Of a stretch of 64,000 nucleotides of DNA, positions 26,640 through 35,794 are shown one piece after another; the first letter of the stretch is position 1, and each line of letters starts with the position of its first letter. Where the stretch lies: positions 1 through 64,000 of the forward strand of contig NZ_AHJE01000016.1 of assembly GCF_000243095.1 (NCBI RefSeq), written 5' to 3'. A program made the position numbers and the translations under genes. The notes under the pieces are model-generated. The model made no database searches, was not told the DNA's origin, and was given only the letters and a program-made list of their open reading frames with translations. The stretch is from Cupriavidus basilensis OR16. GTDB taxonomy: Bacteria; Pseudomonadota; Gammaproteobacteria; Burkholderiales; Burkholderiaceae.

Positions 26640-27722
26640 ATGCAGCCAACCGAAACCCTGGATATCCATCCGGCACGACCACGACCCGCGCACGCGATCC
26701 GGCACGAGATGCTGGGTGACATGCGCGTCCCCGATTTCGCCGACGTCGAGCTGGCGGCCCTGGACATCGCGCCCCATGTCGTTCGCACGCCGTTGCTGCG
26801 TTCGCCGGCACTCGACGCCATTGCCGGCGCGCCGGTCTGGCTCAAGGCCGAGAACCTGCAGGTCACGGGCTCGTTCAAGGCACGCGGCGCCTTCCATGCC
26901 CTGCTGTCGCTGCGCGCCGACCAGCGCGCGAAAGGCGTGATCGCCTATTCCACCGGCAATCACGGGCAGGCGATCGCCTGGGCCGCGCGCCAACTCGGTG
27001 TGGCGGCGACCATCGTGATGCCGATCGATGCGCCACGCAACAAGGTCGAGCGCGCGCTGGCCCAGGGTGCACGCGTCGTTCACTACGACCGTCGCCATGA
27101 AAGCCGCGAGGCAATCGGGATGCGGCTGCTCGGAGAAACCGGCGGCACGCTGATTCCACCGGGCGATCATCCCGCGGTGCTTGCCGCCCAGGGCACGGTG
27201 GCGCTCGAGGCGTTGCAGGATCTACCCGAGGCCGCACTCGACAACCTCGGACTGTTCGCGGCGCCCTGCGGCGGCGGCGGCCTGATGGCCGGTTGCGGGC
27301 TGGTCGTCGATGCGCTGAATCCGGGCGCGCGGCTGATCGCAGCCGAACCGGCCGGTTTCGACGACACGGTGCGCTCGCTGCGCAGCGGCCACAGGGAAAT
27401 CAATGCGCCGGGCGCCACAACGCTCTGCGACGCATTGCAGGCCACCACGCCAGCCGAACTGCCCTTCGAGATCAATAAGCGCTTTCTCGACGGCGCGGTG
27501 GCGGTCACGGATGCGCAGGTCCGCGCCGCCATTTGCTTCGCGCTCGAGGAGCTTCGGTTGCTGGTCGAGCCGGGCGGCGCCGTCGCGCTGGCGGCCTTGC
27601 TCGCCGGCGTGATCAATCTCGAGGGCCGCGACGGCGTCATCGTCCTGTCTGGCGGCAATATCGATCTGCCCTTGCTTCAAACGATGCTGCAGCCCACTGC
27701 AGCCGCCGCGCACGGTACCTGA
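26640..27722 (+). CDS. PLP-dependent threonine/serine dehydratase-like ammonia-lyase (fold type II)
   Basis: 360 residues. The PLP lysine is Lys80 (QVTGSFKARGAFHAL), the phosphate-cup loop is AAPCGGGGLMAG, and YSTGNHGQAIAWAAR is the substrate loop of threonine dehydratases. No C-terminal ACT domain is present, so it is of the catabolic type (threonine, serine, or 3-hydroxyaspartate dehydratase; hydroxyectoine EutB-like enzymes are also close). The ~35-residue leader is not conserved, and a later ATG at 26721 is possible. It probably deaminates an amino acid released by the neighbouring D-carbamoylase or D-aminoacylase. Confidence 0.87.
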   Translation: MQPTETLDIHPARPRPAHAIRHEMLGDMRVPDFADVELAALDIAPHVVRTPLLRSPALDAIAGAPVWLKAENLQVTGSFKARGAFHALLSLRADQRAKGVIAYSTGNHGQAIAWAARQLGVAATIVMPIDAPRNKVERALAQGARVVHYDRRHESREAIGMRLLGETGGTLIPPGDHPAVLAAQGTVALEALQDLPEAALDNLGLFAAPCGGGGLMAGCGLVVDALNPGARLIAAEPAGFDDTVRSLRSGHREINAPGATTLCDALQATTPAELPFEINKRFLDGAVAVTDAQVRAAICFALEELRLLVEPGGAVALAALLAGVINLEGRDGVIVLSGGNIDLPLLQTMLQPTAAAAHGT

Positions 27723-27803
27723 GACAGCCGTGTCACCGGCCCTGCGCGCATTGGCGCGAGCCGGCCTTGATGCCAACTTGCCTACCACGAAAGGAACGCC
27801 ACC

Positions 27804-28790
27804 ATGTCTCTTCTCCAGAATTTCGACCGGCTATTGAGACGGATGTCACTGACGGCCGCCGCCATGCTGTTCACAGGGAGCGCCTTCGCAGCCTATCCCG
27901 AGCGCCCCATCACGCTGATCGTCCCATTCAATGCGGGCACGACGCCCGACATCGTCTCGCGCTTGCTGGCCGATGCGGTCGGCCATGATATCGGGCAGCA
28001 GATAGTGGTCCTCAACCGCGTGGGCGCGTCCGGCATCATCGGCACGCAGGCCGTGATCAACGCGCCGGCTGACGGCTACACCATCGGCTTCGCGAACGCC
28101 GGCACACTGGCCATCAACCAGTCCCTGTACAAGAAGCTACCCTACGACGCCGACAAGCAACTGGCGCCCGTGGCCCTGACCGGCTTCGTGCAGAACGTGC
28201 TGGCGGTGCGCAAGGACCTCGGCGTGAAGTCGGTCTCCGAACTGATCACGCTGGCCAGGAGCGCGCCGGGCAAGCTCTCTGTCGGCTCGGGCGGCAACGG
28301 CACCACGGGCCATCTGAGCGCCGAGATGTTCAAGGCGATGGCGGGTGTTTCCATCACACATATTCCGTACAAGGGCGGTCCCGAAGCGGACCTGGCGCTG
28401 ATGCGTGGCGAAGTGGATCTGGTCTTCGAGAACATCACATCGATCTCGCCATATCTGAAGAACGGCAGCGTCGTGCCGCTCGCCGTCACCGGCGCACGCC
28501 GCGACAGCCGCCTGCCGAAGCTGCCGACCATGGCGGAGACGGGGCTGAAGGATTACCAGGCGGTGGCGTGGACCGGCTATGTCGCGCCCGCCGCGACCGA
28601 CCCGCAGATCCTCGACATTCTCAACAAGGCCTTCAACAAGGCGGCCAACTCGGATGCCATGAAAGCGCGGCTGGCCGACATGGCGTACGAGGTCACCACG
28701 GGGCCGCGCGGCGCGTTCTTCGATCTCGCCCGCAAGGAGCGGCCGGTCTGGGCCGCAGTGATCAAGAGTTCGGGCGCGGCGATCGACTGA
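27804..28790 (+). CDS. Bug/TctC-family tripartite tricarboxylate receptor, intact
   Basis: 328 residues, the usual length. A signal peptide ends near GSAFA/AYPERP. The family pattern is complete: ITLIVPFNAGTTPDIVSR, VLNRVGASGIIGT, GYTIGFANAGTLAINQ, HIPYKGGPEADLALM and LPTMAETGLKDYQ. The protein binds a carboxylated solute in the periplasm. No TctA/TctB membrane genes are nearby, as is common for Bug expansions in Burkholderiales. Position between a dehydratase and a D-aminoacylase suggests an N-acyl amino acid or related carboxylate as ligand. Confidence 0.92.
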   Translation: MSLLQNFDRLLRRMSLTAAAMLFTGSAFAAYPERPITLIVPFNAGTTPDIVSRLLADAVGHDIGQQIVVLNRVGASGIIGTQAVINAPADGYTIGFANAGTLAINQSLYKKLPYDADKQLAPVALTGFVQNVLAVRKDLGVKSVSELITLARSAPGKLSVGSGGNGTTGHLSAEMFKAMAGVSITHIPYKGGPEADLALMRGEVDLVFENITSISPYLKNGSVVPLAVTGARRDSRLPKLPTMAETGLKDYQAVAWTGYVAPAATDPQILDILNKAFNKAANSDAMKARLADMAYEVTTGPRGAFFDLARKERPVWAAVIKSSGAAID

Positions 28791-28802
28791 GGAGGACGGA
28801 TC

Positions 28803-30263
28803 TTGGCGCAATTCGACATACTGATTCGCGGCGGCACCGTGATCGACGGCACCGGCGCACCACGCAGGCTCGCCGACATCGGGGTCGCCGGATCGCGTAT
28901 CACGGCGCTGGGCGCGCTGGCGTCCGACTCCGCGGCGGTGGTGATCGATGCGCGGGACCGCATTGTTGCTCCCGGCTTCATTGACTCGCATACGCACGAC
29001 GACCGCTATCTGACGCTCGATCCGCTGATGCCGGCCAAGCTCAGCCAGGGCGTTACCACGGTCGTGACCGGCAATTGCGGGATCAGCCTGGCGCCCTGGC
29101 GTGCGTCCCCGGGACAGACCGTTCCGCCGCCGCTTGACCTGCTCGGCGACGATCCCGCCGTCTTTCGGTACCCAGCGTTCGGCGACTATCTCGCCGAGTT
29201 GGCGCAACATCCCGCTGCCGTCAACGCGGCCTGCCTGGTCGGCCATACGACACTGCGGGCCGCCGTGATGGACCGGCTGGACCGGGTGGCGACCGACAGC
29301 GAGATCGCGGCGATGCAGGCATTGCTGCGCGACGCCATGGAGAGCGGGGCCATCGGGCTCTCGACGGGGGTCGCCTATCCAGCCGCGATGCCGGCCACGA
29401 CCAGCGAAATGGCCGCCGTGGCGGCGGTCATGCGCGGCTATGGCGGTGTCTACGCCAGCCATATCCGCGATGAGGGCGATCGGATCCACGAGGCGCTCGA
29501 CGAAGCGTTCGAGGTCGGCGCCGCGGGCGGCGCGCCCGTCGTGGTCTCGCATCACAAGTTGATTGGTCCAAAGAACCACGGGCGCTCGGTCGACACGCTA
29601 GGGCACATCGCACAAGCGATGCAGCGTCAGCCGATTGGACTCGACTGCTATCCGTACAACGCCGGCTCCACAATCTTGCGAAAAGACCGGCTCGCGGTTT
29701 CGAGCCGAGTCATCGTCACGCGCTCGGTGCCGCATCCCGAGTTCGCCGGGCAGGACCTCGATATCATTGCGGCAACGATGGGCCTCTCCCCCGAAGACGC
29801 CGTCGATGCGTTGCAGCCGGCAGGCGCGATCTACTTCCTGATGGACGAGCAGGATGTGCAGCGCATTCTCGCCTTTCCCGAAACCATGATTGGCTCCGAC
29901 GGGTTGCCCCACGACCCAGCCCCGCATCCGCGTCTCTGGGGGACGTTTGCGCGCGTGCTGGGGCACTACTGCCGGGATCTCGGACTTTTCCCGCTCGAGC
30001 AGGCCGTGCACAAGATGACGGGCCTGACGGCCCGCTACTTCAGGCTCCCGGGGCGCGGGATATTGTCACCCGGAAATTTCGCGGACATCACCATCTTCGA
30101 TGCCGCCAGCGTTGCCGATATGGCGACCTTCGCGCGGCCCGTTGCCCGCGCGAGGGGCATCGAGACGGTGATCGTCAATGGCGCCATCGCGTGGAGCGTC
30201 GGCGAGAGCACCGGCGCACGTGCCGGGGCGGTGATCCGCCGCAACGATACCACCGGTGCTTAG
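28803..30263 (+). CDS. N-acyl-D-amino-acid deacylase (D-aminoacylase), copy 2
   Basis: 486 residues from TTG 28803, which follows a strong GAGGAGGA site 12 bp after the Bug stop. Zinc-site residues are His63/His65 (SHTHDDRYL), Cys92 (GNCGIS), SHIRDEGD, SHHKLIGPKNHGRS and the catalytic aspartate in GSDGLPHDPAPHPRLWGTF. It is closely similar to copy 1 (10472) and more distant from copy 3 (46248). It closes the D-carbamoylase-dehydratase-Bug operon. Confidence 0.92.
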   Translation: MAQFDILIRGGTVIDGTGAPRRLADIGVAGSRITALGALASDSAAVVIDARDRIVAPGFIDSHTHDDRYLTLDPLMPAKLSQGVTTVVTGNCGISLAPWRASPGQTVPPPLDLLGDDPAVFRYPAFGDYLAELAQHPAAVNAACLVGHTTLRAAVMDRLDRVATDSEIAAMQALLRDAMESGAIGLSTGVAYPAAMPATTSEMAAVAAVMRGYGGVYASHIRDEGDRIHEALDEAFEVGAAGGAPVVVSHHKLIGPKNHGRSVDTLGHIAQAMQRQPIGLDCYPYNAGSTILRKDRLAVSSRVIVTRSVPHPEFAGQDLDIIAATMGLSPEDAVDALQPAGAIYFLMDEQDVQRILAFPETMIGSDGLPHDPAPHPRLWGTFARVLGHYCRDLGLFPLEQAVHKMTGLTARYFRLPGRGILSPGNFADITIFDAASVADMATFARPVARARGIETVIVNGAIAWSVGESTGARAGAVIRRNDTTGA

Positions 30264-30309
30264 CGCATGCATTTCCGGCGGCTCCCGGTAACTCCAGTGC
30301 CACCCTTCG

Positions 30310-31182
30310 TTACACCTCATCTCCCTGCGCGAACAGTAACCTCAACGCATCGGCAGGCACGTCGCACACCAGCATGTGCCCCGGCGCATGGGTGATGCAC
30401 AGCGGCGGGCGCGCCATCATGGCCGCCGCCTGCGGCGTGACCCCGCACCCCCAGAACACGGGAATCTCCCCCGCCAGGATCGCGGTCGGCTCGCCCTCGT
30501 CGGGACGATCGATGTCCGCGATACCGATCGCAGCGGGGTCGCCCATATGCACCGGCGCCCCGTGCGCGCCCGGCAGCCGTGCGCACACCGCCGAGGCAAT
30601 GGCCGCCTGTTCCGGCGTGTAAGGCCGCATCGACACCACCATCGGTCCATGGAAGGCGCCAACGCGCGTGGTCTGGATGCTGGTGCGGTACATCGGCACG
30701 ATCTTGCCTTCGTCCACGTGCCGCACGCGCAGGCCGGCCCGCTCCAGCGCATCCTCGAAAGACAGCGAGCAGCCCAGCACAAAGCCCACGAAATCGTCCT
30801 GCCAGAGCGCTGCAATATCGTCGCGCTCCTCCACCAGTTCACCATGGCGCCACACGCGGTAGCGCGGCACATCGGTGCGCAGGTCGATATCGGCGCCCAG
30901 CATCGGCACCGCCGGGCTGCCCGCTTCGGTCATGCCGATCAGCGGGCATGGCACCGGGTTGGCCCGGCAGTACCCGAGGAAATCCTCGGCCCAGGCCTTG
31001 GGCAGGATCATCAGGTTGCCCTGCCCATGGCCGGGGGGCGCCATGCCGCTGGTATTGCCGTTGTACCGGCCACTGCGGATGCCGGCACGGGCGCCGCCCG
31101 GCGTGGCGGCCCAGCCGGGGGCTAGCCCGGCCGCGGCGTGGATGCCTGTCTCCATCTCCATGCTCCGGTTGCGGGCCGTCAT
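30310..31182 (-). CDS. D-glutamate cyclase-like / putative hydro-lyase (DUF1445 family)
   Basis: 290 residues from ATG 31182, whose A is shared with the stop of the upstream MFS gene (TGATG). Family landmarks are GYCRANPVPCPLIG, VGFVLGCSLSFEDAL, VPMYRTSIQT and the C-terminal PVFWGCGVTPQ...ITHAPGHMLV. Proteins of this family are annotated as putative hydro-lyases; the mammalian member converts D-glutamate to 5-oxo-D-proline. That activity would link the D-amino-acid genes to the 5-oxoprolinase genes here, but stereochemistry and direction are not settled by sequence. Confidence 0.88.
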   Translation of the reverse strand: MTARNRSMEMETGIHAAAGLAPGWAATPGGARAGIRSGRYNGNTSGMAPPGHGQGNLMILPKAWAEDFLGYCRANPVPCPLIGMTEAGSPAVPMLGADIDLRTDVPRYRVWRHGELVEERDDIAALWQDDFVGFVLGCSLSFEDALERAGLRVRHVDEGKIVPMYRTSIQTTRVGAFHGPMVVSMRPYTPEQAAIASAVCARLPGAHGAPVHMGDPAAIGIADIDRPDEGEPTAILAGEIPVFWGCGVTPQAAAMMARPPLCITHAPGHMLVCDVPADALRLLFAQGDEV

Positions 31183-32525
31183 CAATCAAGGGCCTGGCTG
31201 GCGGTTTCCTTCACGCCCAGCAGGGCCAGCAGGCTGACTGCCGCGCCACCCATGAGCAGGTAGGCCGGGCTGAGCAGGTTGCCGGTGCTGCCGATCAGCG
31301 CGGTAGCCACATACGGCGTGAGCCCGCCGCCGAGAATGGCGCCAATGTTGAAGCTGAACGCCATGCCGGTGTAGCGCACGCGGGTCGGGAACTGCTCGGC
31401 ATAGGTCGGGTAGCCGACGGACTGCACGATGGGCATGGGCAGCGCCACCACCATCATGGCGAGGAAGGCCAGGCCGATGCTGTGGTTGTCCATCAGCATC
31501 ATCATCGGCAATACCAGCACCATGTAGGCACAAAAGCCAATGGCAAGCACCTTGCGCCGGCCATGCCGGTCGGACAGCCCGCCCCACAGCGGCATCAGCA
31601 TGGCCATGGTCAGGCTGACGAACGCCATGATCCAGTACACCGTTGCCTTGTCGTACTTGAGGTAGGTGGTCATGTAGATGTTCATGAACACCAGGCCCAC
31701 CCAGTAGCCCACGTTCTGGCCGAACGACAGCAGCACTACCTTGAGCACGGCGGGCATGTGTGCGGTGAAGACTTCCTTAAGCGGTGCCTTGGGCGGCTCG
31801 CTATGTTCCTGGAACTGCTTGAAGGCCACGGACTCTTCCACGCGCTTGCGCACCATCGACGAGATCACCACCATCGGGATCGCCATCAGGAACGGAATGC
31901 GCCAGCCCCATGCCTGCATCTGCGCGGGTTCCAGCAAGCCGGTGGTGATGCCGCACACGGTCGCGGCCAGCGCACCGCCCACGGCCACGCCCACCGGCGT
32001 GAAGGCGCCGTAGAAGCCGCGCTTACCCTTGGGCGCGGACTCGGCCACATAGGCGGCCGCACCAGTGACTTCGCCGCCGGCGAAGAAGCCCTGCGCAAGA
32101 CGGATGGCCAGCAGCAGCAGCGGCGCCACGATGCCCGCGCTGGCGGCCACCGGCAGCAGGCCGATGATGCCGGTGGCAATGCCCATGCCGATCACGGTGA
32201 CCAGCAGCACGGCGCGGCGGCCGACGCGGTCGCCCAGGCGCCCAAGCACGATGCCGCCGATCGGGCGCATCAGGAAGGCGCTGCCGAACACGGCCAGGAT
32301 GGCCAGCAGCGAAGCCGTGGCGCTATCGCTGGGGAAGAACAGCGGGCCAATGGTGGAGGCCATATAGCCGTACACGCCGAACTCGTAATACTCGATGGCG
32401 GTACCGGCAGCGGCAGCCATGGCGGCTTTGCGGGCGACGGCATTGCCGCCTGCCGGCGCCGCGGCAGTGGCGGATGCCGGTGCCGCTTCGGGCATCGGCA
32501 GGGATGAGGTGGGGGCGTTGGACAT
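31182..32525 (-). CDS. MFS transporter, metabolite:H+ symporter (ShiA/ProP-like) type
   Basis: 447 residues with about twelve membrane helices and a hydrophilic Ala/Pro-rich N-terminus of ~30 residues. The first loop signature is GTAIEYYEFGVYGYMAS, the MFS motif between helices 2 and 3 is GRLGDRVGRRAVLL, and the symmetric one is GLSDRHGRRKVLA. These mark the metabolite:H+ symporter family that takes up dicarboxylates, shikimate or betaine-like acids. Start-stop overlap with the D-glutamate cyclase-like gene suggests that it imports that enzyme's substrate. Confidence 0.9.
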   Translation of the reverse strand: MSNAPTSSLPMPEAAPASATAAAPAGGNAVARKAAMAAAAGTAIEYYEFGVYGYMASTIGPLFFPSDSATASLLAILAVFGSAFLMRPIGGIVLGRLGDRVGRRAVLLVTVIGMGIATGIIGLLPVAASAGIVAPLLLLAIRLAQGFFAGGEVTGAAAYVAESAPKGKRGFYGAFTPVGVAVGGALAATVCGITTGLLEPAQMQAWGWRIPFLMAIPMVVISSMVRKRVEESVAFKQFQEHSEPPKAPLKEVFTAHMPAVLKVVLLSFGQNVGYWVGLVFMNIYMTTYLKYDKATVYWIMAFVSLTMAMLMPLWGGLSDRHGRRKVLAIGFCAYMVLVLPMMMLMDNHSIGLAFLAMMVVALPMPIVQSVGYPTYAEQFPTRVRYTGMAFSFNIGAILGGGLTPYVATALIGSTGNLLSPAYLLMGGAAVSLLALLGVKETASQALD

Positions 32526-33059
32526 ATTGTCAGTTTCCAGGATGCGACGGGGTAGAAAATCCAGTCCAGGCGTGGTGAAACCCCTGGATGAACCAGCGCT
32601 GAAGCACGAATACCTGCCGCGATGGCCGTCCTATGCCCGAAACTTCCTGGTGCACAGGCCGGGCTCGCGTCTCTTTTTATTTCCGGAGAGCAAACCACCT
32701 GCCGGGAATCGCGGGCCTTTAAAGACCGCCGGAATTCGTGCCTCATCGATTACACCGGATACTTTGCAACAAGCATGCCAGCGGTTATTTCGTTAAAAAC
32801 ACGGAATTCCGGGCGTTACGATTCCTGACTAAAAAAAGCCATCTGACTCGGGGATTTAATGCGCCCCGCCGCACCACAACAATGAAACTGTCGTCCCGCC
32901 TGGGGCATGGAACGCACCGAAACCGGTATCGTTCGAGGCCGGCTGGTGATTAATTCCCCAACCTGCGGATTATTCAGAAAGCAGCCAGGCCGTACGGCCC
33001 GGCCGACGCCGCCAGATAAATATCGGCGGCCGATTTACAGCTTTATCAAAAATCCGATT
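32526..33059. other. 534-bp intergenic region
   Basis: Lies between the BCCP gene and the MFS gene, both on the minus strand. It is clearly less GC-rich than its surroundings in parts (for example around 32800-32840 and 33010-33060). It should contain the end of the pxp/acc transcript and the promoter of the MFS-cyclase pair. A short palindrome GGCCGTACGGCC near 32987 and a weak GCCGCC/GGCGGC hairpin near 33009-33030 are visible. I found no convincing gene, terminator T-run or RNA. Confidence 0.6.
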
Positions 33060-33299
33060 TCAAGCGGCCGGAATAAAACTACCCAATACCTGCCCTTCTT
33101 CCACGACCTCACCTTCGGCCACGCAATACGATTCGATATAACCAGCCGACCCGGCCTCGAGCGGTATTTCCATTTTCATGGATTCGATAATCAGCAGCGT
33201 GGCGTCCTTTACCTGCATTTCGCCGGGCTGCGCCACGAGCTTCCAGAGGGTGCCGGCGGTTTCTGCCACGATGGGCATGGGGGATTTTGTGTGGGGCAT
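33060..33299 (-). CDS. biotin carboxyl carrier (biotinyl/lipoyl attachment) protein
   Basis: 79-residue single-domain biotinyl protein. The biotin-accepting lysine is Lys42 in ESMKMEI, flanked by the usual hammerhead sequence (AGTLWKLVAQPGEMQV before, YCVAEGEVVEEGQVLG after). It lacks the long Ala/Pro linker of housekeeping AccB. It is the last gene of a unit containing biotin carboxylase and PxpB-C-A. The pairing suggests a biotin-dependent carboxylation linked to the 5-oxoprolinase-like complex; in other Proteobacteria this five-gene set recurs but its exact reaction is not clear to me. Confidence 0.88.
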   Translation of the reverse strand: MPHTKSPMPIVAETAGTLWKLVAQPGEMQVKDATLLIIESMKMEIPLEAGSAGYIESYCVAEGEVVEEGQVLGSFIPAA

Positions 33300-33316
33300 A
33301 TGCAGTTTGTCCGTAG

Positions 33317-34081
33317 CTATCGTGATTGCGGTGCGCGCACCGTGATGCCTTCGGCCTCCAGCGCGGCGCGGATGCGGCGGGCAAACCCGGCCGCGCCCGG
33401 CTGGTCGCCGTGGATGCACAGCGTGTCCGCCCTGACCGGCACGTCCACGCCTCCCAGCGAGCGCACCACGCCGTCGCGCACCATGCGCAACACCTGTGCG
33501 ATGGAAGCCTCCACGTCGGTGATCATGGCGGCGGGATGGCTGCGCGGGGTCAGCGAGCCATCGTCCTGATAAGTGCGGTCGGCAAAGACCTCCTGCGCCA
33601 CCGCGAGGCCGGCCTCGCGCGCGGCCGTGACCAGCGCGGAGCCGGCCAGGCCGTAGAACACCAGTGACGGATCCACATCGCGCACGGCCTCGCACAACGC
33701 GCGCGCCATGGCACCGTCGCGCGCGGCCTGGTTGTACAGCGCGCCGTGTGGCTTCACATGCGCGAGCCGGTTGCCGGCCGCGGCGGCAAACGCGTGCAAG
33801 GCGCCAACCTGGTAGACCGTGATGTTGTAGATCTCATCGCGGCCGAGTTGCATGGCACGCCGTCCAAAGCCCTGCAGATCCGCAAAGCCCGGATGCGCGC
33901 CGAGCGAGACGCCGAGCGCGGTGGCCGCGCGCACGGTGGCGGCCATGGTCTGTGCATCGCCCGCGTGAAAACCGCAGGCGATGTTGGCGGAGGTGACATG
34001 CGGCAGCACGGCCGCATCGTCGCCAAGGCGGTAAATGCCGAAGCTCTCGCCCATATCGCTGTTGAAATCGATCTCAGCCAC
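33317..34081 (-). CDS. pxpA: 5-oxoprolinase subunit A (PxpA), intact copy 2
   Basis: 254 residues from GTG 34081, preceded by AGGGGAAC and overlapping the pxpC stop by 8 bp. Motifs are FNSDMGESFG, ACGFHAGD, GAHPGFADLQGFGRR, HVKPHGALYN and CIHGDQPGAAGF, so the protein is full length. It works with PxpB and PxpC encoded upstream to open 5-oxoproline or a similar lactam. Confidence 0.92.
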   Translation of the reverse strand: MAEIDFNSDMGESFGIYRLGDDAAVLPHVTSANIACGFHAGDAQTMAATVRAATALGVSLGAHPGFADLQGFGRRAMQLGRDEIYNITVYQVGALHAFAAAAGNRLAHVKPHGALYNQAARDGAMARALCEAVRDVDPSLVFYGLAGSALVTAAREAGLAVAQEVFADRTYQDDGSLTPRSHPAAMITDVEASIAQVLRMVRDGVVRSLGGVDVPVRADTLCIHGDQPGAAGFARRIRAALEAEGITVRAPQSR

Positions 34082-35036
34082 GCGCGTGTTCCCCTGCCGT
34101 TGCCGTATCCATGGCTTCGAATACGGCATCCTGCAGCATGGCCAGGCGCTGGGCTTCCTGTAGATCGATCAAGGCAAAGCGCACCGACTCGCCCGGCATC
34201 TGTTGCGCCAGGCGCGGCAGGTCCACCGCGCACACATGGGCAATCTTGGGATAGCCGCCGGTGGTCTGGCGATCCGCCATCAGCACGATGGGCTGGCCGT
34301 CGGGCGGCACCTGGATCGTGCCGAAGGCCACGGCCTCGGACAGCAGCTCGGCAGGCGCGGCCAGCGCGAGCGGCGTGCCTTCCAGGCGGTAGCCCATGCG
34401 GTCCGATTGCGCGCCAATGCGAAACGGCTCGCTGACGAGCGCATGCCTGGCCGCATCGGAGAAACGCGCCCATTCGCGCCCGGCGACGATGCGCACCGGC
34501 TGATCGGGCGCGGTGAGGACATCGGCCGGAAACGCCGGGGAACCGGCGTCGCGAACCGGTGCGGCTACGCCGTTGCGCAAGGCAATGTGGTCGCCCTTGC
34601 GCAACGGCTTGCCAGCCGCGCCGCCATAGCCGCCGCGCACAAAGGTGCTGCAACTGCCCATGACCGGCGTCAACGCAAAGCCGCCCTGCGCCGCCAAGTA
34701 AGCGCGCAAGCCACTGCGGCGCTTGCCGAAGACCAGCAGCGCGCCTGCGGCGACGGGCACCGCGCGGTTCATCGGCACGGGCGCGCCGTCGAGCGTGGCA
34801 TCCAGATCCGCGCCGCACACGGCGATCACGCCCGGCACGTGGAATCGCAGCGTGGGGCCCATCAGCGTGATCTCCAGCGTGGCCTCTGCCGCGGCGTTGC
34901 CGGCCAGCGCGTTCGCCAGCCGGTGGGCGCGCTCGTCCATGGCGCCGTTGGCCGGCACGCCGAGTTGCTGGTAGCCGTTGCGCCCGAGATCCTGGAAGGT
35001 GCTCAACGCACCAGGCTTGATGACTTCGATGCTCAT
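34074..35036 (-). CDS. pxpC: 5-oxoprolinase subunit C (PxpC), copy 2
   Basis: 320 residues from ATG 35036 (MSIEVIKPGALSTFQDLGR). Family stretches are YQQLGVPANGAMDERAHRLA, AQSDRMGYRLEG and VLMADRQTTGGYPKIAHV. It belongs to the biotin-dependent carboxyltransferase-like family, which is notable because a biotin carboxylase and a BCCP gene flank the set. Start overlaps the pxpB stop by ATGA. Confidence 0.92.
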   Translation of the reverse strand: MSIEVIKPGALSTFQDLGRNGYQQLGVPANGAMDERAHRLANALAGNAAAEATLEITLMGPTLRFHVPGVIAVCGADLDATLDGAPVPMNRAVPVAAGALLVFGKRRSGLRAYLAAQGGFALTPVMGSCSTFVRGGYGGAAGKPLRKGDHIALRNGVAAPVRDAGSPAFPADVLTAPDQPVRIVAGREWARFSDAARHALVSEPFRIGAQSDRMGYRLEGTPLALAAPAELLSEAVAFGTIQVPPDGQPIVLMADRQTTGGYPKIAHVCAVDLPRLAQQMPGESVRFALIDLQEAQRLAMLQDAVFEAMDTATAGEHARG

Positions 35037-35794
35037 GGCTGCACGCCTCCGTCCGCCTGCATGGATTCGAATACGTCGGAAGAGATCGGCACGAAGCGCA
35101 CACGATCGCCGGCGGCCAGCAGGCACGGCGACGCGCGATACGGGTCAAACAGCGCCACGGGCGTGCGCCCGATCAGGTTCCAGCCGCCCGGCAAGGTCAT
35201 GGGATAGATCACGGTCTGCCGATTGGCTAGGCCAATCGAGCCTGCCGCCACCGCGGTACGCGGCGTGCTGCGGCGCGGCGGCGAAAGGCGCGCGTCGAAG
35301 CGGCCCACATAGGGATGCCCCGGCGCGAAGCCCAGCATCAGCACATCGACCGGCTCGGCGCTATGCAGCGCGATGACCTGCTCGGGCGACAGGCCGCAGG
35401 TGGCGGCCACATCGTCCAGGTCGGGGCCGTGCTCGCCGCCATAGCAGACGGGAATATCGATCACCAGCGGCGCGCCCGCGTTTGACGAAAGCGCTTCGCG
35501 CAGGAGTTCGCCGATCATGGCCGAGAGCGCCTCGAACGGCGTGCTGGTACCCGTCGCGCGGGCCACGGTAATCGGCTGGTAGTGCACGCCCACGGTGGTC
35601 AGGGCGGGCACGATGTCGGTCACGCCGGGCAGGGCCGCGGCGGCGATCCGCACCGCTGCCACGCAGGCCTGGCGGTTGATGGCGATATCCGCCACCGTGC
35701 CAAACTCGACAATCAGGCAGCGATCGCCGGACGGCGCGATCCGCCAGGACGTTTGCGCGGCCGGCGCGGCGTGTTCCACGTCCTGCGCGATCAT
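35033..35794 (-). CDS. pxpB: 5-oxoprolinase subunit B (PxpB), copy 2
   Basis: 253 residues from ATG 35794, which overlaps the biotin carboxylase stop (ATGA). Signatures are GDRCLIVEFGTVAD, VPALTTVGVHYQPI, DIPVCYGGEHGPDLDDVA, GFAPGHPYVG and LPGGWNLIGRTPVALFDP. Unlike copy 1 it has the usual GFAPGHPY form, where copy 1 reads FFAPGTPF. It is translationally coupled to both neighbours. Confidence 0.92.
   Translation of the reverse strand: MIAQDVEHAAPAAQTSWRIAPSGDRCLIVEFGTVADIAINRQACVAAVRIAAAALPGVTDIVPALTTVGVHYQPITVARATGTSTPFEALSAMIGELLREALSSNAGAPLVIDIPVCYGGEHGPDLDDVAATCGLSPEQVIALHSAEPVDVLMLGFAPGHPYVGRFDARLSPPRRSTPRTAVAAGSIGLANRQTVIYPMTLPGGWNLIGRTPVALFDPYRASPCLLAAGDRVRFVPISSDVFESMQADGGVQP

Noticed and set aside
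30579..32507. Open plus-strand frame of 642 codons
   Set aside because: Antisense of the MFS and D-glutamate cyclase-like genes; composition (His, Gln, Arg) is that of a shadow frame.
32526..33059. Small ORFs in the intergenic gap (for example 32622-32828)
   Set aside because: No ribosome-binding site, no recognisable motif, and codon use unlike the neighbours.
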